From assembly GCF_004766125.1 (NCBI RefSeq), contig NZ_SJSA01000001.1:1860001-1924000 (forward strand): a stretch of DNA of 64,000 nt, read 5' to 3'. Below the pieces are notes generated by a model. The model was given only the letters and a program-made list of their open reading frames with translations. It ran no database searches and was not told where the DNA came from. Both the position numbers and the translations under genes were made by a program. The stretch comes from Duncaniella freteri (GTDB lineage: Bacteria > Bacteroidota > Bacteroidia > Bacteroidales > Muribaculaceae). Below, piece by piece: positions 1 to 10,151 of the stretch. Each line of letters starts with the position of its first letter. Position 1 is the stretch's first letter.

Positions 1-2
1 GG

Positions 3-3000
3 GCTCTCACAGCTCAGGGACCTATCCGCAGCAATAACGAGTATGACGGAGAGATCTATGACGCACGTCTTGAGCTTGGCGACTGGACCCTCCCGGGCTA
101 CGATGATTCCGGATGGCTTAAGGCTCAGCGTGCCGAGCTTCCATATGGCACACTGCGTGGCAACACATCCCCCAATATGAAAGTCATGCGCACTCTTAAG
201 CCGAAGAGGGTCCGTAGGCTTGGCGACCGTTATATGGTTGATTTCGGGCAGAATATGGCAGGGTGGATCAAAATTGCCGTATCGGATGTCACCAAGGGTG
301 ACACGGTGACCATACGTTATTCCGAACTTGTCACTCCTGACAGCACCCGGCTTGATGTGGAGAATCTGCGTCACGCACAGAGCACCGACCGTTACATTGC
401 CAACGGTACTGAGAATGGCAGACAGTGGAGCCCGAAGTTCTCCTACCACGGTTTCCGTTTCGTTGAGATCTCGGGTATGAATAATCTCAGTAGCGATGAT
501 ATCGTTGCAGAAGTAGTGTTTGACAATCTTCCTGACAACGGTTCGTTCACATCCTCCAACCCGGTGATGAATGCCATACACCGTAATGCATGGTGGGGAA
601 TATCAAGCAACTACAAGGGTGTGCCTGTCGATTGCCCTCAGCGTGACGAGCGTCAGCCGTGGACGGGAGATCATTGTATGGGCACATGGGGCGAGAACTT
701 CCTTTTCGATAACGCCATGTTCTATGCAAAGTGGATGGACGACATACGCGAATCACAGCGCGAGGATGGCTGTATCCCCGACATAGCCCCCGCTTATTAT
801 AATTACTATACATCCGATATGACCTGGTCATCATCTCTTCCTGTGGTATGCGACATGCTTTATGAGCAGACAGGCAACTCTATGCCTGTAATCCGCAACT
901 ACGGCGCCATGAAGAAATGGATGAACCATATCCGTGCTGATTTCACAAGCAAGGAAGGGCTTATCACAGCCGACAAGTACGGCGACTGGTGTGTACCTCC
1001 TGAGAAGCCCGATCTTATTCACAGCCAGGACCCTGCCCGCAAGACTGATGGCACTCTCATAGCCTCGGCGTATTATTATAAGGTGTGTCAGCTCATGGCT
1101 AAGTTTGCACGTATGCAGGGTCTGGACTCCGAAGCTCAGGAATGGCTCAGTGACGGAGAGAAAGTAAAGAATGCCTTCAACCGTAAGTTCCTTACCGTCA
1201 ATAAAGGTACATCTCCTGTCAAGACCCCTCACATTCTGTATCCCGACAGCATATTCTACGGCAACAATACAGCCACAGCCAACATCCTCCCGCTCGCATT
1301 CGATATGGTGCCTGAGGAATACCGTCAGGCTGTTGCCGACAATCTGATAAAGACCATAATCCTCACTAACAATGGGGCTATCAGCACAGGTGTGATAGGT
1401 GTTAACTGGCTCATGCGCGAGCTTTCACGTATAGGTCGTGGCGATGTGGCTGCCATGCTTGCATCCAACACCAAATATCCGAGCTACGGCTACGAGATAA
1501 GCAAGGGTGCCACCACCATATGGGAGCTTTGGAACGGAGATACAGCTAACAGGAGGATGAACAGTGCTAATCATGTGATGATGCTCGGTGACCATCTCAA
1601 CTGGTATTATCAGGATCTCGCCGGTTTCAATCCTGCCGTTCCCGGTTACAAGAAAATTCTGTTAAAACCCGACTTTTCCATTCAGCAGATGGATAGTGTG
1701 AGTGCTACTTACCGTACCCCTTACGGTCTGCTCGGAAGCAGTTGGGTCAAGACCCCCATGCATATCGACTGGAAGATCCAGATCCCTTGCAACACCACAG
1801 CCGAGGTATGTGTCCCCACTCCTTACAGGAAGTCGGTCAAGGTCAAGGGTGCCAGGTATGTTCGTACAGAAGGCAATAATTCCTATTGGGAAGTGGGCTC
1901 GGGCAACTATACGTTCAGTGTTGATGTCGATCCGTCGCTTGGCGAGAACCGCAAGGGGATTCTGGTCGATGAATTCCTTTATGAGTCGACATCTTTCCCG
2001 GAATGCCATGGTGCCACGATAGTCGAGCTCCCCAACGGAGACCTTGTTGCCGCTTATTTCGGGGGCACTAAGGAAAAAAATCCCGATTGCTGTATATGGG
2101 TGAGCCGCAAGCCGAAAGGGGCTGTCGGATGGACCGCTCCTGAAATTGCTGCCGATGGTGTGTTTGATCTTGACGACCCCACAGTGAAGCTTGCCGGACT
2201 TTCAGGCATAAATTCCGAGACCACCCTTGCTACAGCAGGACCTGTTGGACCGCATTTCAAAGGTGATATCAGAAATGCACGTCGCAAGGCTTGTTGGAAT
2301 CCGGTGCTTTTCCAGATACCCGGAGAGAAGGAGCTGATGCTCTTCTTCAAGATAGGATCAAATGTAGGGGACTGGACCGGATGGGTGACACGGTCGGTTG
2401 ACGGCGGTGTCACATGGAGCCATCGCGAACCTCTCCCTGAAGGCATTCTCGGACCTATCAAGAACAAGCCCGAGTATATCAATGGTCGCATCATAGCCCC
2501 GAGCAGCCGTGAAGGTAAGGGTTGGCGTGCATGGATAGAGATCAGTGATGATAAAGGCAAGACCTGGCGTTCCACCGGAGCATTGCCCGCTGACTCGCTT
2601 GTGCGTACCAACGGAAAGGAGATAGAACCGATATATTCCATTCAGCCGAGCATACTGCGTCTTGCCGATGGCAGGTTGCAGATTCTCTGCCGTACGCGCA
2701 ATGCCAAAATTGCCACCAGCTTCAGTTCCGACAATGGTGACACCTGGAGCCCTGTAACCCTTATCGATGTTCCCAACAATAATTCGGGCACCGATGCCGT
2801 CACTCTTGCCGATGGTCGTCATGTGCTTATATATAACGATTTCGAGACTCTTCCGGGGACTCCCAAGGGTGTCCGCACACCGCTTTCGGTGGCAGTCTCC
2901 AAGGATGGTATGCACTGGGAGAATGTGCTGACTCTTGAGAACAGTCCTGTGAGCCAGTACTCATATCCGAGCATCATTCAGGGAAAGGATGGCAAGCTTC

Positions 3001-3056
3001 ATGCAGTCTATACATGGCGTCGCCAGCGCATCAAGCATGCTGTCATTGACCTTTAA
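3..3056 (+). CDS. GH78 alpha-L-rhamnosidase fused to a sialidase-like (BNR) propeller, 5' partial
   Basis: The frame is open to the left edge, so the N-terminus lies outside the window. The first two thirds are a GH78 alpha-L-rhamnosidase, which removes terminal rhamnose from pectic or other plant glycans. The segment reading YDARLELGDWTLPGYDDSGW is the usual accessory beta-sandwich. The catalytic toroid carries DCPQRDER near base 640 and GATTIWELW near base 1510, which hold the expected acid and base glutamates. From about base 1950 a second domain begins (FLYESTSFPECHG). It has three Asp boxes (SVDGGVTW, SDDKGKTW, SSDNGDTW) typical of sialidase-fold propellers. I do not see the N-terminal FRIP arginine motif of true GH33 sialidases, so the activity of this domain is open. 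The protein heads a same-strand run of exported glycan enzymes. Confidence 0.9.
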   Translation, partial: ALTAQGPIRSNNEYDGEIYDARLELGDWTLPGYDDSGWLKAQRAELPYGTLRGNTSPNMKVMRTLKPKRVRRLGDRYMVDFGQNMAGWIKIAVSDVTKGDTVTIRYSELVTPDSTRLDVENLRHAQSTDRYIANGTENGRQWSPKFSYHGFRFVEISGMNNLSSDDIVAEVVFDNLPDNGSFTSSNPVMNAIHRNAWWGISSNYKGVPVDCPQRDERQPWTGDHCMGTWGENFLFDNAMFYAKWMDDIRESQREDGCIPDIAPAYYNYYTSDMTWSSSLPVVCDMLYEQTGNSMPVIRNYGAMKKWMNHIRADFTSKEGLITADKYGDWCVPPEKPDLIHSQDPARKTDGTLIASAYYYKVCQLMAKFARMQGLDSEAQEWLSDGEKVKNAFNRKFLTVNKGTSPVKTPHILYPDSIFYGNNTATANILPLAFDMVPEEYRQAVADNLIKTIILTNNGAISTGVIGVNWLMRELSRIGRGDVAAMLASNTKYPSYGYEISKGATTIWELWNGDTANRRMNSANHVMMLGDHLNWYYQDLAGFNPAVPGYKKILLKPDFSIQQMDSVSATYRTPYGLLGSSWVKTPMHIDWKIQIPCNTTAEVCVPTPYRKSVKVKGARYVRTEGNNSYWEVGSGNYTFSVDVDPSLGENRKGILVDEFLYESTSFPECHGATIVELPNGDLVAAYFGGTKEKNPDCCIWVSRKPKGAVGWTAPEIAADGVFDLDDPTVKLAGLSGINSETTLATAGPVGPHFKGDIRNARRKACWNPVLFQIPGEKELMLFFKIGSNVGDWTGWVTRSVDGGVTWSHREPLPEGILGPIKNKPEYINGRIIAPSSREGKGWRAWIEISDDKGKTWRSTGALPADSLVRTNGKEIEPIYSIQPSILRLADGRLQILCRTRNAKIATSFSSDNGDTWSPVTLIDVPNNNSGTDAVTLADGRHVLIYNDFETLPGTPKGVRTPLSVAVSKDGMHWENVLTLENSPVSQYSYPSIIQGKDGKLHAVYTWRRQRIKHAVIDL

Positions 3057-3109
3057 CACATCGTTTTCATTATTTTTCATATCTATTACCATACAGCTAT
3101 TTTTATATT

Positions 3110-4060
3110 ATGAGAATTCTTGCTGCTACAATAATCACAGGTTGTCTCGCTCTTGCCATGTGCTCATGCAATCAGCAGGGTGCAGGGAATGAGACCGGCG
3201 ACGATCTGTATATGTTCACCTCTTTCCATGAGCCGGCCGACGAAGGTCTGCGTTTTCTCTATAGCGAGGACGGCATACATTGGGACAGCATCGCCGGCAC
3301 ATGGCTTGCTCCGACTCTCGGCGACAGCATAATGCGTGACCCTTCCATAGTGGTGGGTCCTGACAGCACTTTCCATCTCGTGTGGACTATAGCCTGGAAA
3401 GGTGACACTGGTTTCGGATATTCAAGTTCCAGGGACCTTGTCAACTGGAGCGAGCAGCGTCGCATTCCTGCAATGGACTCGGTGGTGTCCACTCAGAATC
3501 TGTGGGCTCCGGAACTGTTCTATGATGATGTCAAGGGGCAGTATATGGTTGTCTATGCGTCATGTGTGCCTGATGCCGGATTCGATGTCGGCATAGAGGA
3601 GGAGAAGAACAATCATCGTCTCTATTATGTGACAACTAAGGATTTCACTACGTTCAGTGATCCAAAGCTGTTTTATGAGCCTGGTTTCAGCTGTATTGAC
3701 GCCACACTTGTGAAGCGTGGACCTGAGGATTATGTAATGGTGGTCAAGGACAACACTCGTCCCAACCGCAATATAAAGGTTGCCTTTGCCAAGGATGCCG
3801 AAGGCCCTTACACCGCCGCTTCGGAGCCTTTCACCGAATCCTTCACCGAAGGCCCCTCTGTCGCCAAAGTCGGTGACGAGTATTATATCTACTACGACAC
3901 TTACAGAAAGTTTATCTACAGTGCGCACAAGACCTCTGATTTCAAGACATTCACCGATGTCACCGATAGCATAAGCGTGCCGTCGGGTCACAAGCATGGA
4001 ACCATATTCCGTGCACCAAGGAGTGTAGTCGAAAAACTTATTGAAGCCCGAAAGAAATGA
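3110..4060 (+). CDS. GH43-like five-bladed propeller glycosidase, lipoprotein
   Basis: This protein of 316 residues starts with a lipoprotein signal (MRILAATIITGCLALAMCSC), so it is probably anchored in the outer membrane. The body resembles GH43-type arabinosidase/xylosidase propellers. DPSIVVGPDSTFHLVWT supplies an early acidic residue of the DPS type, TQNLWAPELFYDD matches the WAPE blade motif, and FTEGPSVAKVGDEYYIYY matches the EGP blade with the likely acid glutamate. It probably removes an arabinose- or galactose-like side residue, but the substrate cannot be read from the sequence. It lies 53 bases after the rhamnosidase fusion, and its stop overlaps the next start in ATGA. That implies translational coupling with the six-hairpin glycosidase. 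Confidence 0.8.
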   Translation: MRILAATIITGCLALAMCSCNQQGAGNETGDDLYMFTSFHEPADEGLRFLYSEDGIHWDSIAGTWLAPTLGDSIMRDPSIVVGPDSTFHLVWTIAWKGDTGFGYSSSRDLVNWSEQRRIPAMDSVVSTQNLWAPELFYDDVKGQYMVVYASCVPDAGFDVGIEEEKNNHRLYYVTTKDFTTFSDPKLFYEPGFSCIDATLVKRGPEDYVMVVKDNTRPNRNIKVAFAKDAEGPYTAASEPFTESFTEGPSVAKVGDEYYIYYDTYRKFIYSAHKTSDFKTFTDVTDSISVPSGHKHGTIFRAPRSVVEKLIEARKK

Positions 4061-7000
4061 ACACATCGCGAGTAATGATAATAAGTGCCGCCTTGGCGGC
4101 AGCAATGTTTGCCGGGGCGGAGAATCTGGTGCATTATACCGGCAGCAAGCTTTCCGACCCTAACCGTCATGATGGCGGACTGTCACCTGTGGTGGGAGTC
4201 CATAACATACAGACCATGCGTGCCAACCGCCGTTATGATCTGTACCATCAGAACGAGAACGGCTGGACCTACAACCATCAGCCCATGATGGCATATTGGA
4301 ATGGCAAGTTCTATATGCATTATCTTTCAAATCCTGTTGACGAGCATGTAGGTGCGGGTCGCACACTGTTGCAGACCTCCGTTGACGGATATAACTGGAC
4401 CGCACCTGAAGTGCTGTTTCCTGTGTATCCTGTTCCGGACGGATTCACTAAGAAAGGTGTTGACGGTGTAGCTAAGAACCTTGACGCTGTTATGCATCAG
4501 CGTGTGGGATTCTATGTGTCAAAGTCAGGCCGTCTTCTCGCAATCGGCAACTATGGTATAGCTCTTCATCCGAAGGATGATCCTAATGACGGAAACGGTA
4601 TAGGGCGTGTGGTACGCGAGATTCTTCCTGACGGAAGTTTCGGGCCTGTCTACTTCATCTACTACAATCACGATTTCAACGAGAAGAACACTGCTTATCC
4701 CAATTTCAGGAAGAGCAAGGACAAAGGATTCCGCGAGGCTTGTCAGGAGATTCTTGACAACCCACTTTACCGTATGCAGATGGTAGAGGAGGCCGACCGT
4801 AATGATCCTATGCTCCCTCTCAAAAATCCTTACAAGGCATTCTGCTGGTACACTCTCCCTAACGGTGATATAGCCTCATTATGGAAACATGCTCTCACCT
4901 CGGTAAGCAAGGATGGCGGCAACACCTGGCATGAGCCTGTCAGCCGTGCCAAGGGGTTTGTCAACAGCAATGCCAAGATATGGGGGCAGAGACTCAGTGA
5001 CGGCACATATGCCACAGTATACAATCCTTCCGAGTACCGTTGGCCTCTCGGCATATCACTCAGCTCTGACGGACTGAACTACACTACCCTCAATCTTGTG
5101 CACGGCGAGGTCCCTCCTGTGCGTTATGCAGGGCAGTACAAGTCATACGGACCGCAGTATGTGCGTGGCATACAGGAAGGAAACGGCACTCCCGAGGATG
5201 GAGACCTGTGGCTCACCTACAGTGTCGGAAAAGAGGACATGTGGGTGGCACGTGTCCCTGTGCCGGTGCGTACTGAGGCAACAGCCCATGCCAATGAGAA
5301 TTTCGCTGATTTCGGCAAGCTGTCCGACCTCACCATGTGGAACATATATTCACCTGTATGGGCTCCTGTCTCATTGGAGAAGAAGGATGGCAACACTTGG
5401 CTGACTTTGGCTGACAAGGACCCATTTGATGTATCCAAGGTGGAACGCAAGATTCCGTCCACACGCGAGCTTAGCGTGGAGTTTGATATCATGGCTGAAC
5501 AGAACGACCATGGCAATCTTCTCATCGAGTTTGTGGATGACAAGGGCACAGCCTGTGCCCGCCTTGACCTCACACCCGATGGAGAGTTCCGTTCCAAGGG
5601 TGGTGCCCGCTATGGCAAGATTCTTAATTACGAGCCTGGTAAATCTTATCATGTCAAGGTTGACCTCACTCTCGACAACCGAAATTCCACTGTGTATGTC
5701 AATGGTGAAAAGAAGGCTACCCGCATGCTCTTTGCCCCGGTAGCGGCAGTTGAGCGCGTTGTGTTCCGCACAGGTGCCCATTCCGACTTCCCGAATGTCG
5801 ACACCGAGGCCGATTCTTACAATGACAATCCGCGAGCCAACGATGTGGATAAGGAGGCTAAGTTCCGTATAGCCAATTTCAGGACATCTTCGCGCGATAT
5901 CGACGGCTCTTCGGCTGTATTACGTTATGGCGACTATGCTCCATATGTCGATTATTTCAATAATATGGAGGATGAGAACATCGCCCAGGCGATACCCAAC
6001 AGTGAGGCTTCTGACTGGATGATGGAGAACATACCTCTGTTCGAATGTCCTGACAAGGATATGGAGGAGATGTATTACTATCGGTGGTGGACCCTACGCA
6101 AGCATATCAAGAACACTCCGGTAGGATATGGCATGACCGAGTTTCTCGTCAACCGCAACTATTCTGACAAATACAATCTCATAGCCTGTGCCATAGGTCA
6201 TCATATCTATGAGAGCCGTTGGCTGCGTGATCAGAAGTATCTCGACGGTATCATCAACACATGGTATCACGGCAACGAAGGGAAGCCCATGGACAAGATG
6301 ATGAAGTTCAGCTCGTGGAATCCCGATGCAGTCTACGGTCGTTATCTCGTCAACGGTGATTTGAAGAGGCTTGAAGCGATGTATGCCGACCTTAAGGCGG
6401 AGTATGCCCGATGGGAGGAATCCAACCGTCTCCCCAACGGTCTTTACTGGCAGCGCGATGTAGCTGACGGTATGGAGGAGAGCATCAGCGGAGGTCGGCG
6501 CACTCGCAATGCACGTCCGTCCATCAACAGTTACATGTATGGCAACGCCAAGGCTCTTGCTGCGATCGCCGATAAGCTCGGAAAGTCCGACGAGAAAGCC
6601 TTTTATGAAGGTAAAGCCAAGGAGATGAAGGACCTTGTGCAGTCTCGTCTTTGGAGTGACGAGCAGCAGTTTTTTGAAACTGTGCGAGGCGACACCATAT
6701 GTATGGCTCGCGAGGCGATAGGGTATATACCATGGTATTTCAATCTTCCTGATTCCGGAAAGTATGATGCCGCATGGCTTCAGCTCAATGACAAGAAAGG
6801 TTTTTCGGCTCCTTACGGTCTCACCACTGCCGAACGCCGTCATCCTGAATTCCGCACCCGAGGTGTAGGCAAGTGTGAATGGGATGGTGCCATCTGGCCC
6901 TTCGCTTCGGCGCAGACCCTCACAGCTCTCGCCAATTATCTCAATAGTGAAGAGAATCCTGTGGTGAGCGACAGCACATATTTCGCACAGATGAAACTCT

Positions 7001-7380
7001 ATGTGGAGTCGCAGCATCATCGCGGCCGCCCCTATATCGGTGAGTATCTTGACGAGGTGACCGGATATTGGCTCAAAGGTGATCAGGAGCGTAGCCGTTA
7101 TTACAATCATTCCACATTCAACGATCTTGTCATCACAGGCATCTGTGGTCTGCGTCCTCAGGACGGCAATGATATAGAGGTGAATCCGCTTGTCCCAGCA
7201 GGTACATGGGATTGGTTTGCTCTTGACAATATTCCTTATCATGGTCATAATGTCACAATCATTTGGGATAAGGATGGTAGCCGCTATCATCAGGGCAAGG
7301 GTCTGACTGTGATGGTCGATGGCGGGATCGTAGGCAATCGCGCTGATATGGGTCGACTGGTGTGCAGGAATGTATTATAG
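4057..7380 (+). CDS. three-domain exported glycosidase: BNR propeller, lectin-like domain, six-hairpin (MGH1-like) catalytic domain
   Basis: This is a large exported enzyme of 1107 residues with signal peptide MNTSRVMIISAALAAAMFAG. Residues about 25-410 form a sialidase-like propeller (TSVSKDGGNTWHEP is an Asp box). About 420-590 looks like a concanavalin-A/LamG-type beta-sandwich (ELSVEFDIMAEQNDHGNLLI, then VYVNGEKKATRM). About 640-1090 is an (alpha/alpha)6 toroid of the six-hairpin or MGH1-like glycosidase type, with CEWDGAIWPFASAQTL and YNHSTFNDLVITGICGLRP. Such toroids in GH63-related families cleave alpha-glycosidic bonds with acidic residues, and the WDGAIWP aspartate is one candidate. 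It is coupled by ATGA to the GH43-like gene and is followed 10 bases later by the second GH78. The substrate is probably a rhamnose-rich pectic oligosaccharide (inference from neighbours). Confidence 0.82.
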   Translation: MNTSRVMIISAALAAAMFAGAENLVHYTGSKLSDPNRHDGGLSPVVGVHNIQTMRANRRYDLYHQNENGWTYNHQPMMAYWNGKFYMHYLSNPVDEHVGAGRTLLQTSVDGYNWTAPEVLFPVYPVPDGFTKKGVDGVAKNLDAVMHQRVGFYVSKSGRLLAIGNYGIALHPKDDPNDGNGIGRVVREILPDGSFGPVYFIYYNHDFNEKNTAYPNFRKSKDKGFREACQEILDNPLYRMQMVEEADRNDPMLPLKNPYKAFCWYTLPNGDIASLWKHALTSVSKDGGNTWHEPVSRAKGFVNSNAKIWGQRLSDGTYATVYNPSEYRWPLGISLSSDGLNYTTLNLVHGEVPPVRYAGQYKSYGPQYVRGIQEGNGTPEDGDLWLTYSVGKEDMWVARVPVPVRTEATAHANENFADFGKLSDLTMWNIYSPVWAPVSLEKKDGNTWLTLADKDPFDVSKVERKIPSTRELSVEFDIMAEQNDHGNLLIEFVDDKGTACARLDLTPDGEFRSKGGARYGKILNYEPGKSYHVKVDLTLDNRNSTVYVNGEKKATRMLFAPVAAVERVVFRTGAHSDFPNVDTEADSYNDNPRANDVDKEAKFRIANFRTSSRDIDGSSAVLRYGDYAPYVDYFNNMEDENIAQAIPNSEASDWMMENIPLFECPDKDMEEMYYYRWWTLRKHIKNTPVGYGMTEFLVNRNYSDKYNLIACAIGHHIYESRWLRDQKYLDGIINTWYHGNEGKPMDKMMKFSSWNPDAVYGRYLVNGDLKRLEAMYADLKAEYARWEESNRLPNGLYWQRDVADGMEESISGGRRTRNARPSINSYMYGNAKALAAIADKLGKSDEKAFYEGKAKEMKDLVQSRLWSDEQQFFETVRGDTICMAREAIGYIPWYFNLPDSGKYDAAWLQLNDKKGFSAPYGLTTAERRHPEFRTRGVGKCEWDGAIWPFASAQTLTALANYLNSEENPVVSDSTYFAQMKLYVESQHHRGRPYIGEYLDEVTGYWLKGDQERSRYYNHSTFNDLVITGICGLRPQDGNDIEVNPLVPAGTWDWFALDNIPYHGHNVTIIWDKDGSRYHQGKGLTVMVDGGIVGNRADMGRLVCRNVL

Positions 7381-7390
7381 TCTGTAATGT

Positions 7391-10147
7391 ATGAAACGCT
7401 TCCTTATATTATTATGCTCTGTGGCATTCGCTGTCGCCTCCCATGCTTTGGAGGTGACTCGGATGACAGTGGAGATGTCCGAGAACCCTCTCGCTCTTGA
7501 GGTCAGTGCGCCACGTTTCGGATGGCAGCTCACCGGAGCAGCCGGGGCTGAGCAGTCGGCTTACAGGATAGAGCTTTTCCGTGATGACGGAAAAAAGCAA
7601 CGGCGTGTATGGGACAGCGGCAGGGTCCGTTCATCCCAGAGCCAGCTGGTGAGATACCATGGGCCGGAGCTTATCCCTGCCGACCGTTATTTCTGGCGTG
7701 TAAAGGTGTGGGACGAAAACGGAAAGGAATCACTTTGGAGCCCGCGTTCAGAATTTCGCATAGCTCCCGATGCAGCCTTCCTTTCTGGTTCATGGATAGG
7801 TGCAGTCGATTATGATAAGGCTGCGCTTCCCGATGGAAGGAATTATCCTTATACCGAATGGAAAAAGCCTGAGGTCAAGGCTAAATGGGAGAAGGTGGAT
7901 TCTATGGCAAACAGGAGTATACTCCTTCGCCGTGAGTTTGAGCTCCCTCGCAGGATTTCAGACGCTACGGTATATGTGTGCGGCCTCGGGCATTACGAAC
8001 TGTCGGTCAACGGCAGGAAAGTAGGTGACGGTGAGTTCACCCCTCTTTGGAGCGATTACGAGCATACGGTCTACTACAATACTTACGATGTGACCTCACT
8101 TGTGAAAAAAGGTGAGAATGCCATAGGAGTGCTTCTCGGCAACGGTTTTTACAATGTCGTGAGAGGTGACCGCTACAGCAAGCTTCAGATAGGTTTCGGT
8201 CCTGAGACACTATGGCTGAAGATGCTTGTGCGCTACACCGATGGATCTTCGGAGGTTATATCTACCGATGCTGCATGGAAATATGATCTCAGCCCCATCA
8301 CTTTCCATTCCATGTATGGCGGGGAGGACTATGATGCGCGCCTTGAGCAGTATGGATGGAATTTACCTGGTTTCGATGACCATAGATGGAAGAACGTGGT
8401 AGAGCAGCGTGCTCCTAAGGGGAGACTCACCTCTCAGCTTGCACCGCCTGTGAAGATTATGGAGCACTTCGGTGTCAGGAGCAGCCACAAACTGACTGCC
8501 GAGGAGGTCGAGAAAGCGTCGGTATCCACCAAACGTGTTGTCGACCCGTCCGCAATCATGCTTGATATGGGACAGAACCTTGCCGGGTTTCCCGAGATTT
8601 CGGTCAAGGGGCGTGCCGGACAGAAGGTTACGATGGTTGTTGCCGAGAGCATGACTGCCGAGAATGCCGCCAACCAGAAGCAGACAGGACGCCAGCACAT
8701 CTACACATACACCCTCAAGGGGGATGGCGTGGAGACATGGCACCCGAGGTTCTCATATTATGGGTTCCGTTACATACAGCTTGAGGGTGCGGTGCTTGCG
8801 GGCGAGCCAAATCCTGATAAGCTACCTGTGGTTGAGGACATACGCTCGTGCTTTATATACAATTCGGCTCCTGAGGTAAGCGAGTTTGACTGCTCCAGTC
8901 CTGTGCTCACGGCGGCTCACCGTCTGATACGCAATGCCGAGCGCAGCAACATGCAGTCGGTGTTCACTGATTGTCCTCATCGTGAGAAACTCGGATGGCT
9001 GGAACAGGTGCATCTCAATGGTCCGAGCCTTCTGTTCAATTATGATCTCACAGCCTATCTTCCTAAAGTGATTCACGACATATCCGACAGTCAGCGGGCT
9101 GACGGTATGGTGCCGAGCATAGCTCCACAGTACATAATATTCCAGGGCCCCGGAATGGATGCTTTCGCCGAATCACCTGAATGGGGTGCTACCCTCCTTG
9201 TGGCTCCGTGGATGTACTATGAGACTTACGGAGACGATTCTCTCATCAGGGACTATTATCCGCAGATGAAGGCTTATGTCGATTATCTTGGCACGCGTGC
9301 CGATGGCAATCTTATAGACTTCGGGCTTGGTGACTGGTATGATTATGGTGATTTTCGCGCCGGTTTTTCACGCAACACACCTGTAGGGCTTGTTGCTTCG
9401 GCCCACTATTACATGGATCTCGGTTATATTGCCAAGGCTGCACGCCTTGTGGGAAACGATGCGGATGCCGTGAAGTATTCACGGCTTGCCGGAGAGGTGC
9501 GTGAGGCTTTCAACAGGAAATACTTCAATGCCTCGACTTGCGATTACGGTACAGGAAGCCAGACATCCAATGCTCTTCCCCTGTTTCTCGATATGGTGCC
9601 TGAGGGAACTCGTGATGCGGTTCTTGCCAATCTTATCGGAGACATACGTGAGCATGGTGACCGCCTCACTACCGGCGATGTCGGTAACCGTTACCTATTC
9701 CGTACGCTTGCCGATAACGGTCTTGACTCGCTCATGTACAGGATGCACAATCATTACGAGGCTCCCGGTTACGGATTTCAGCTAAAATTCGGAGCCACCA
9801 CTCTCACCGAGCAATGGGACCCGCGTCAGGGATCGTCTTGGAACCATTTTATGATGGGGCAGATTGATGAGTGGCTTTTCCGTTCACTCGTCGGCATACA
9901 GTCTGATCCAGAGCGTCCCGGCATGCAACACATGATAATACGTCCCTCGGTGGTAGGGGATCTTAGCCACGTCAGGGGCAAGACAAGGACCCTTTACGGA
10001 GACGTTACGGTTGAATGGTCCCGGGCATCTGACGGTAAGATAACCTGTGAGGTCGCTATCCCTGCCAATACTACTGCCGACCTGTATCTTCCCGGTGACA
10101 TCTCCCCGCGGAAGATATCGTCAGGTCACCACATTATCAAGAATTAA
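7391..10147 (+). CDS. GH78 alpha-L-rhamnosidase
   Basis: This is a complete family 78 alpha-L-rhamnosidase of 918 residues with signal peptide MKRFLILLCSVAFAVASHA. The N-terminal fibronectin-like module (ENPLALEVSAPRFGWQL) is characteristic of the family. Accessory beta-sandwich domains follow (YVCGLGHYELSVNGRKVGD), then the catalytic toroid with DCPHREKLGWLEQ carrying the general acid and GATTLTEQWDP carrying the base. A C-terminal beta-sandwich completes it. Length and domain order match exported Bacteroidota GH78 enzymes. It differs from the truncated GH78 at the left edge (DCPHREKLGW against DCPQRDERQPW), so the two probably accept different rhamnosides. The esterase start follows its stop after four bases. 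Confidence 0.93.
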   Translation: MKRFLILLCSVAFAVASHALEVTRMTVEMSENPLALEVSAPRFGWQLTGAAGAEQSAYRIELFRDDGKKQRRVWDSGRVRSSQSQLVRYHGPELIPADRYFWRVKVWDENGKESLWSPRSEFRIAPDAAFLSGSWIGAVDYDKAALPDGRNYPYTEWKKPEVKAKWEKVDSMANRSILLRREFELPRRISDATVYVCGLGHYELSVNGRKVGDGEFTPLWSDYEHTVYYNTYDVTSLVKKGENAIGVLLGNGFYNVVRGDRYSKLQIGFGPETLWLKMLVRYTDGSSEVISTDAAWKYDLSPITFHSMYGGEDYDARLEQYGWNLPGFDDHRWKNVVEQRAPKGRLTSQLAPPVKIMEHFGVRSSHKLTAEEVEKASVSTKRVVDPSAIMLDMGQNLAGFPEISVKGRAGQKVTMVVAESMTAENAANQKQTGRQHIYTYTLKGDGVETWHPRFSYYGFRYIQLEGAVLAGEPNPDKLPVVEDIRSCFIYNSAPEVSEFDCSSPVLTAAHRLIRNAERSNMQSVFTDCPHREKLGWLEQVHLNGPSLLFNYDLTAYLPKVIHDISDSQRADGMVPSIAPQYIIFQGPGMDAFAESPEWGATLLVAPWMYYETYGDDSLIRDYYPQMKAYVDYLGTRADGNLIDFGLGDWYDYGDFRAGFSRNTPVGLVASAHYYMDLGYIAKAARLVGNDADAVKYSRLAGEVREAFNRKYFNASTCDYGTGSQTSNALPLFLDMVPEGTRDAVLANLIGDIREHGDRLTTGDVGNRYLFRTLADNGLDSLMYRMHNHYEAPGYGFQLKFGATTLTEQWDPRQGSSWNHFMMGQIDEWLFRSLVGIQSDPERPGMQHMIIRPSVVGDLSHVRGKTRTLYGDVTVEWSRASDGKITCEVAIPANTTADLYLPGDISPRKISSGHHIIKN

Positions 10148-10151
10148 CATT

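Noticed and set aside
1951..3056. C-terminal propeller called as a true GH33 sialidase
   Set aside because: Asp boxes are present but the FRIP arginine motif and a clear arginine triad were not seen, and the neighbours point to pectic substrates.
6094..7290. Long open frame of 398 codons on the - strand
   Set aside because: It lies fully inside the six-hairpin glycosidase gene, is opposite in strand, and translates to a sequence with no family features. The + strand frame has clear domains.
10047..10151. Upstream start for the esterase
   Set aside because: It would overlap the rhamnosidase by about 100 bases and bury the clean signal peptide that begins at 10152.
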